Virus record (IMG/VR): IMGVR_UViG_3300017783_000089
Coordinates: 1 to 35,481 of that record
From: a virus
Length of the DNA stretch: 35,481 bases
Reading direction: 5' to 3' (one strand)
The notes beneath the pieces were generated by a model. That model saw only the letters and a list, made by a program, of their open reading frames with translations, was not told the DNA's origin and made no database searches. Below are positions 33,006-35,481 of this stretch, one piece after another (positions within the stretch are counted from its first letter, which is position 1; every line of letters begins with the position of its first letter). A program made the position numbers and the translations under genes.

Positions 33006-33369
33006 CTGAAAGGGGAATAAGTGGCGCATCACCCATCATAACTGTGATACTTGCGGCTCCAATTACAGGTGCGCCAAAGTCTGTTACGGAACCAATGGTT
33101 GCAGCTGCGCCTCCATTGATCCTTACTGTCGCATGACCTGTCAAAAGTTGGTCAGAGTGCGGAGGTGGTGGCGGAAAAATAGGAATTGTATGCAGAATAG
33201 ATCTATTCCCTGTACTCATTGCGGGTAGACCGTTGATATACACGTTAGAAGACCACCCTGCTCCAGGTGGATGTATGGGTGACGGTGCTGTCGGTATTGG
33301 AATTTGGGTCGGGTGGATATCATGGTTTCCATATGGACCTCCAGCCATCCTGAAAATGGGCATTGCCAT
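32992..33369 (-). CDS. PAAR-motif spike-tip protein (gp5.4-like)
   Basis: PAAR proteins form the sharp cone at the tip of the central baseplate spike (T4 gp5.4, type VI secretion). Of its 125 residues, the N-terminal part GPYGNHDIHPTQIP and the proline-rich middle (PIFPPPPPH, 63-71) flank two PAAR-like beta units: SNVYINGLPAMSTGNR (41-56) and GHATVRINGGAAATIG (78-93), followed by GAPVIGAASITVMMGD. The His residues at 16, 19, 60, 71 and 79 could supply tip metal ligands. ATG 33369 lies one base after the TAA of the 396-residue gene; a second in-frame ATG lies two codons in. The T4 order PAAR before gp6 is kept, with four small genes and gp25 between. Confidence 0.88.
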   Translation of the reverse strand: MAMPIFRMAGGPYGNHDIHPTQIPIPTAPSPIHPPGAGWSSNVYINGLPAMSTGNRSILHTIPIFPPPPPHSDQLLTGHATVRINGGAAATIGSVTDFGAPVIGAASITVMMGDAPLIPLSVGTN

Positions 33370-33370
33370 A

Positions 33371-34561
33371 TTATAATGATATATCAGTAGATACTCTATT
33401 TATTCCTGCCTTCCTAAAATACTCGGCGTACCGTTTGGCGGGTATATCTCCATTGTACCTTACAGGCAGATAGAAATACCAAAGATTGTTTGATAGGTTA
33501 CTACCAAGAGTTTCTAGAGCACCTACTAATAAATCATCGATAGTTGCCTTATCAAGGTCTGCAATAGTACCATCAGGTACTATAACAGTTGTAGCAGCAA
33601 CCTTGATCGTATAGACAACAGTATCCATTTCAGAAGTTCTAATGTCTTGTATTAAACCTGCCCTAGGATTGCCTGTAATGCCGTCGCCTTCGATCTTGGT
33701 GGATGCATCATAATAATCATTTCCGATGCTCTGTGCGTCCGTATAGTCCTGTATGGCGGTGTCTAAGTAACTATTCTGGATATACGGTTCATAATCATTT
33801 GCTAAATCTGGCGCACCATACTCATCCGTACTAAACTCAGGAATTGACCCATCAACACCAATTTCGGCGTCGCGGTATATCCAGGCTCCATCAGGTCTTA
33901 ATTTGATAACCTCGGAGTAATCGTATCCCAATGCATCAGCACCTCCATATCCCCACTGTGGTTGACCAAATCTCGTACCATTAATAATAGTCATCTCCTG
34001 GTCATAAAATCCCCACTCGGTGCAACGTCCTGATAACGATGCAATACCCAGATAACCCAGGGTAAGCCCTGGTGGAATGAAATTCAAGTTCTGTGCAATA
34101 CTAATACCAGGATCCAAACTACCGTTGAATGATGGTAAAAGATTCACAGCACCGTGTGCTTTCTCCACTACATCTCCCCCATATACTGGAGGTTTCCAAT
34201 TCGCCAACTCAAATGCCACGTCATCAGGCATTGTATCATAGTCCGTTGTAGACCTTGGTTTGACATCGATTCTCTCGATCGTCACATTCATCGTGATGAT
34301 CCGTTCATCCTCAAATACTGGTATCATCCAAATCTGAGTGGGTTGGATCTCCTCCCATGTTAACCACGGCGGAGACTCACTAATTAAACCTAATTGTAAT
34401 CCGTCGATAATTGCTTGTGAATCCTTCGGATAAAACCTGCCAGCATAAAAAGGTACTCCATTCGACTGTGATAACTCATTTAACCATGAGATATCACGAA
34501 CTTCGATTGGACCTATACCACCCATCGACGGCGCTAAGAAGTTTATAAAAGGTACTGCCAT
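33371..34561 (-). CDS. Conserved-looking 396-residue protein, probably baseplate/spike associated
   Basis: It starts at ATG 34561, whose A is shared with the TAA of the upstream frame (TAATG), and ends one base before the PAAR gene. It is therefore expressed between a coiled-coil protein and the spike tip. The N-terminal third (NFLAPSMGGIGPIEVRDI; TMNVTIERIDVKP) is beta-rich. Residues about 235-320 are acidic and Asp/Tyr rich (YEPYIQNSYLDTAIQDY), and the last 60 residues form a mixed domain ending YFRKAGINRVSTD. I recognise no catalytic motif, membrane segment or known T4 homologue. Co-location with PAAR suggests a hub or spike component, or a chaperone for it; this is inference. Confidence 0.85.
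   Translation of the reverse strand: MAVPFINFLAPSMGGIGPIEVRDISWLNELSQSNGVPFYAGRFYPKDSQAIIDGLQLGLISESPPWLTWEEIQPTQIWMIPVFEDERIITMNVTIERIDVKPRSTTDYDTMPDDVAFELANWKPPVYGGDVVEKAHGAVNLLPSFNGSLDPGISIAQNLNFIPPGLTLGYLGIASLSGRCTEWGFYDQEMTIINGTRFGQPQWGYGGADALGYDYSEVIKLRPDGAWIYRDAEIGVDGSIPEFSTDEYGAPDLANDYEPYIQNSYLDTAIQDYTDAQSIGNDYYDASTKIEGDGITGNPRAGLIQDIRTSEMDTVVYTIKVAATTVIVPDGTIADLDKATIDDLLVGALETLGSNLSNNLWYFYLPVRYNGDIPAKRYAEYFRKAGINRVSTDISL
33397..33404 (-). promoter_or_regulatory. Late-promoter-like element AATAAATA upstream of the PAAR gene
   Basis: The minus strand reads GGAATAAATAGAG, 28 nt before the PAAR ATG and within the last codons of the 396-residue gene (Gly-Ile-Asn-Arg). It matches the relaxed N-ATAAATA motif, but its coding location weakens the case. 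Confidence 0.35.
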
Positions 34562-34842
34562 TAGACTGTCTTTGCCATCTTTATAAAATCTTTCTTGATC
34601 CCTTCGATGTTATTATGTAGATAGTCAAGCGTCTGTGCTAGACTCTCCCTCTCCGTCGCTGTGGGACGCTTGTACATCAATTGTGGGCTCTCCAGCCGTT
34701 GGACTCTCTCCTCCAGGCTCGCTAATCTCGCGGACAGCACTAGGAGTATCTCCTCCACCTTGAGAGGCGTACTTTCCAAGGACTGATCCGTCCTTTCCTC
34801 CCCTGAGGAATCGTTCTGCTGCTTGTTTCTCGAATCCATCAC
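34561..34842 (-). CDS. Coiled-coil protein or downstream half of a frameshifted gene
   Basis: This frame reads 93 residues from GTG 34842 (an ATG follows at 34839). Its stop overlaps the next gene as TAATG, which supports translation of at least its 3' half. The centre is a strong heptad coiled coil (VEEILLVLSARLASLEERV, then QRLE), and the end is amphipathic (LDYLHNNIEGIKKDFIKM). The first 25 residues are polar and low in character, and no ribosome site precedes 34842. It overlaps the frame at 34625-34897 by 218 nt, in the +1 register. A true start inside the frame, for example a GTG near residue 29, or a +1 shift from the upstream frame, are both possible. Confidence 0.6.
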   Translation of the reverse strand: MMDSRNKQQNDSSGEERTDQSLESTPLKVEEILLVLSARLASLEERVQRLESPQLMYKRPTATERESLAQTLDYLHNNIEGIKKDFIKMAKTV

Positions 34843-34897
34843 AAAATGCGTCGAAGTTTTCTAGTATGCTGTCGTAGTTCCCGAAAGGGTTTTCCAT
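34625..34897 (-). CDS. Small acidic protein overlapping the coiled-coil frame
   Basis: It starts at ATG 34897 and gives 90 residues. Residues 1-43 look like real protein (NPFGNYDSILENFDAFCDG, then EKQAAERFLRGGKDGSVLG). Residues 44-90 are Gly/Ser/Glu-rich and probably disordered (EPGGESPTAGEP, DGEGESSTDA). All but the first 18 codons overlap the +1 frame at 34561-34842. The N-terminal half has the better coding look in this frame and the C-terminal half in the other, so either two genes overprint one another or one protein is made by frameshifting. A late-type CTAAATA and a small hairpin lie upstream; there is no Shine-Dalgarno. Confidence 0.55.
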   Translation of the reverse strand: MENPFGNYDSILENFDAFCDGFEKQAAERFLRGGKDGSVLGKYASQGGGDTPSAVREISEPGGESPTAGEPTIDVQASHSDGEGESSTDA

Positions 34898-34957
34898 GAT
34901 TTTTTTGCTGGGAAAATTTTTTGGTTTTCGAGGTTTTCAAAAAACCATTTTCAAAAA

Positions 34958-34964
34958 TATTTAG
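34958..34964 (-). promoter_or_regulatory. Late-promoter-like element CTAAATA at head of the spike/baseplate gene run
   Basis: The minus strand reads GCACTAAATATTTTTG, 61 nt before the ATG at 34897 in noncoding DNA. It is the same 7-mer seen before the gene at 2178. As the only candidate upstream of the whole 34897-to-31346 run it would be the natural late start point, but the match to TATAAATA is partial. Confidence 0.4.
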
Positions 34965-35036
34965 TGCTCGTCTGGATACTTTTGTAGGTTAGGAGGGACC
35001 CATGGATTTTCGCTAGGCGCATCGCTAAGGGGCTAA

Positions 35037-35073
35037 GGGGGGGCATATAACAGTCCGTAGACTGTCCACCCCC
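35037..35073 (-). terminator. Hairpin after the NYETWN-type gene, possible terminator
   Basis: On the minus strand: GGGGG, a 3-nt bulge, ACAGTC-loop TACG-GACTGT, a 6-nt bulge, then CCCCC. The inner 6-bp stem (35050-35065) is perfect and closed by a stable tetraloop, and the outer G/C arms can pair. No U-run follows, so intrinsic termination is doubtful; RNA stability or a processing role is possible. Confidence 0.35.
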
Positions 35074-35085
35074 TGTCCCCTGTGA

Positions 35086-35307
35086 TCACAACTCTGCTAG
35101 CATCTCATCCATCTCATCGGTATCGATGTCGTCATGCAACCATGCCACACCATCGCCCGTGATGTACTCGCCAAACTCATCGATGAATCGCTTTGCCCAC
35201 TTGCGGTAGCCCAGATTCTTGTTCTCTTTGGCGTGGCGGTAGATCATCTCCTCGTTGCCGATCCACAGAGCAGCGTTCCAAGTTTCGTAGTTTGCCCAAC
35301 CGTTCAT
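35086..35307 (-). CDS. Small NYETWN-type phage protein (DUF7249-like)
   Basis: A 73-residue acidic protein from ATG 35307. The N-terminus GWANYETWNAALWIGNEE is a signature I associate with small proteins of cyanophages and cyanobacteria (DUF7249-type, from memory). The middle is basic and helical (HAKENKNLGYRKWAKRFI). The C-terminus is acidic (DDIDTDEMDEMLAEL), so the charge is strongly polarised. Function is unknown; it does not look structural. Codon use is more GC-rich than in the baseplate genes, and it is separated from them by a hairpin-containing gap, so it probably belongs to a different transcription unit. Confidence 0.85.
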   Translation of the reverse strand: MNGWANYETWNAALWIGNEEMIYRHAKENKNLGYRKWAKRFIDEFGEYITGDGVAWLHDDIDTDEMDEMLAEL

Positions 35308-35357
35308 GTGCTTTGTTCGTGTGTTCTTTTGAATTCTAGTCGATGTGATGCCGTTGC

Positions 35358-35481
35358 CTATGCCAGCAGTGCCAGCTCCTGCTCTGTCACACTGCTGATG
35401 TTCTCGTCTTCATAGACCCTCACCCATGGGATGGGTTGCCCTGAGGTGAGACGCCAGATCATCTGGTCTCCCTCTCGCTCC
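35358..35481 (-). CDS. C-terminal fragment of an unidentified protein, cut by the right window edge
   Basis: The last 40 codons of a frame open at base 35481, ending in TAG at 35358. The visible sequence contains GDQMIWRLTSGQPIPWVRVY followed by an acidic end (EDENISSVTEQELALLA). It has a coherent protein character and GC-rich codon use like the adjacent 73-residue gene, 50 bp downstream. An ATG within it (Met-Ile-Trp) could be the start of a very short protein, but the frame is open further upstream. No function can be assigned. Confidence 0.6.
   Translation of the reverse strand, partial: EREGDQMIWRLTSGQPIPWVRVYEDENISSVTEQELALLA

Larger units (their letters stand above)
34898..35085. other. 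Noncoding gap with hairpins and A/T-rich repeats
   Basis: The largest gene-free stretch of the window (188 bp). From right to left on the minus strand it holds a G/C hairpin (35037-35073), two tandem copies of an 8-bp unit GCTAAGGG on the plus strand (35024-35039), a late-promoter-like CTAAATA (34958-34964), and a T/A-rich leader with a 6-bp hairpin GGTTTT-TTG-AAAACC (34932-34946) and repeated TTTTGAAAA. No ORF, tRNA or other RNA gene was recognised. Confidence 0.6.

Noticed and set aside
32778-33032. 84-residue minus-strand ORF covering the small basic gene
   Set aside because: It starts within the PAAR gene, runs through the promoter region and ends inside the oxygenase gene. The 48-residue frame has better start/stop coupling and composition.
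34905-34950. A/T-rich stretch as a terminator for the gap
   Set aside because: The hairpin is only six weak A/T-rich pairs and lies after the late-promoter-like element, just before a start codon; it is more likely a leader structure or chance.
34980-35040. Possible tRNA or small RNA in the noncoding gap
   Set aside because: No cloverleaf, T-arm motif or CCA-type acceptor stem could be built from the sequence.

Overview
This window looks like part of the virion-structure region of a T4-like contractile-tailed phage of the marine cyanophage type. The evidence is the minus-strand series PAAR spike tip, gp25, gp6, a giant protein in the gp7 position, gp8 and a DUF4815 protein, followed by more giant beta-rich tail proteins. 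An AT-rich, nearly gapless layout, T4-late-type TATAAATA elements, a 2OG-Fe(II) oxygenase and a small NYETWN-type protein agree with this. A cyanophage host (Synechococcus/Prochlorococcus) is most likely; a related marine T4-like phage of another host cannot be excluded. All genes I can support are on the minus strand, so transcription runs from the right end to the left.

Right end (about 34560-35481): a higher-GC stretch with the C-terminus of an unidentified protein, a 73-residue NYETWN-type protein, a 188-bp gap with hairpins and a late-promoter-like element, and two reading frames that overlap by 218 bp and may be overprinted genes or one frameshifted gene. Next (31346-34561) come a 396-residue unknown protein, a PAAR spike-tip protein, a 48-residue very basic protein, a 2OG-Fe(II) oxygenase, a 223-residue unknown protein and a 56-residue protein. 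The basic protein, the oxygenase and the 223-residue protein are joined by GTGA stop/start overlaps, and a near-consensus sigma-70 promoter whose spacer is a perfect palindrome sits in front of the set.

Centre (16643-31315): gp25 and gp6 (baseplate wedge), a 3,533-residue giant protein in the T4 gp7 position carrying a YHYH-like domain and a duplicated helical module, and an enlarged gp8. A Rho-independent terminator follows gp8, and a perfect TATAAATA element follows the terminator.

Left (1-16545): a DUF4815 structural protein interrupted by one in-frame TAA (726 codons, stop, then 2,093 open codons), a 68-residue coiled-coil protein, a 1,717-residue protein containing a cupredoxin-like domain with a complete His-Cys-His-Met ligand set, a 166-residue protein, and the N-terminal 726 residues of a beta-helix, tailspike-like protein that runs off the left edge. 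By homology and position the products build the baseplate (wedge, spike) and its peripheral fibres. A short G-x-x-Y beta module recurs in at least six of the large proteins, which suggests exchange of modules between neighbouring genes.

No tRNA, CRISPR array, insertion sequence or plus-strand gene was found.
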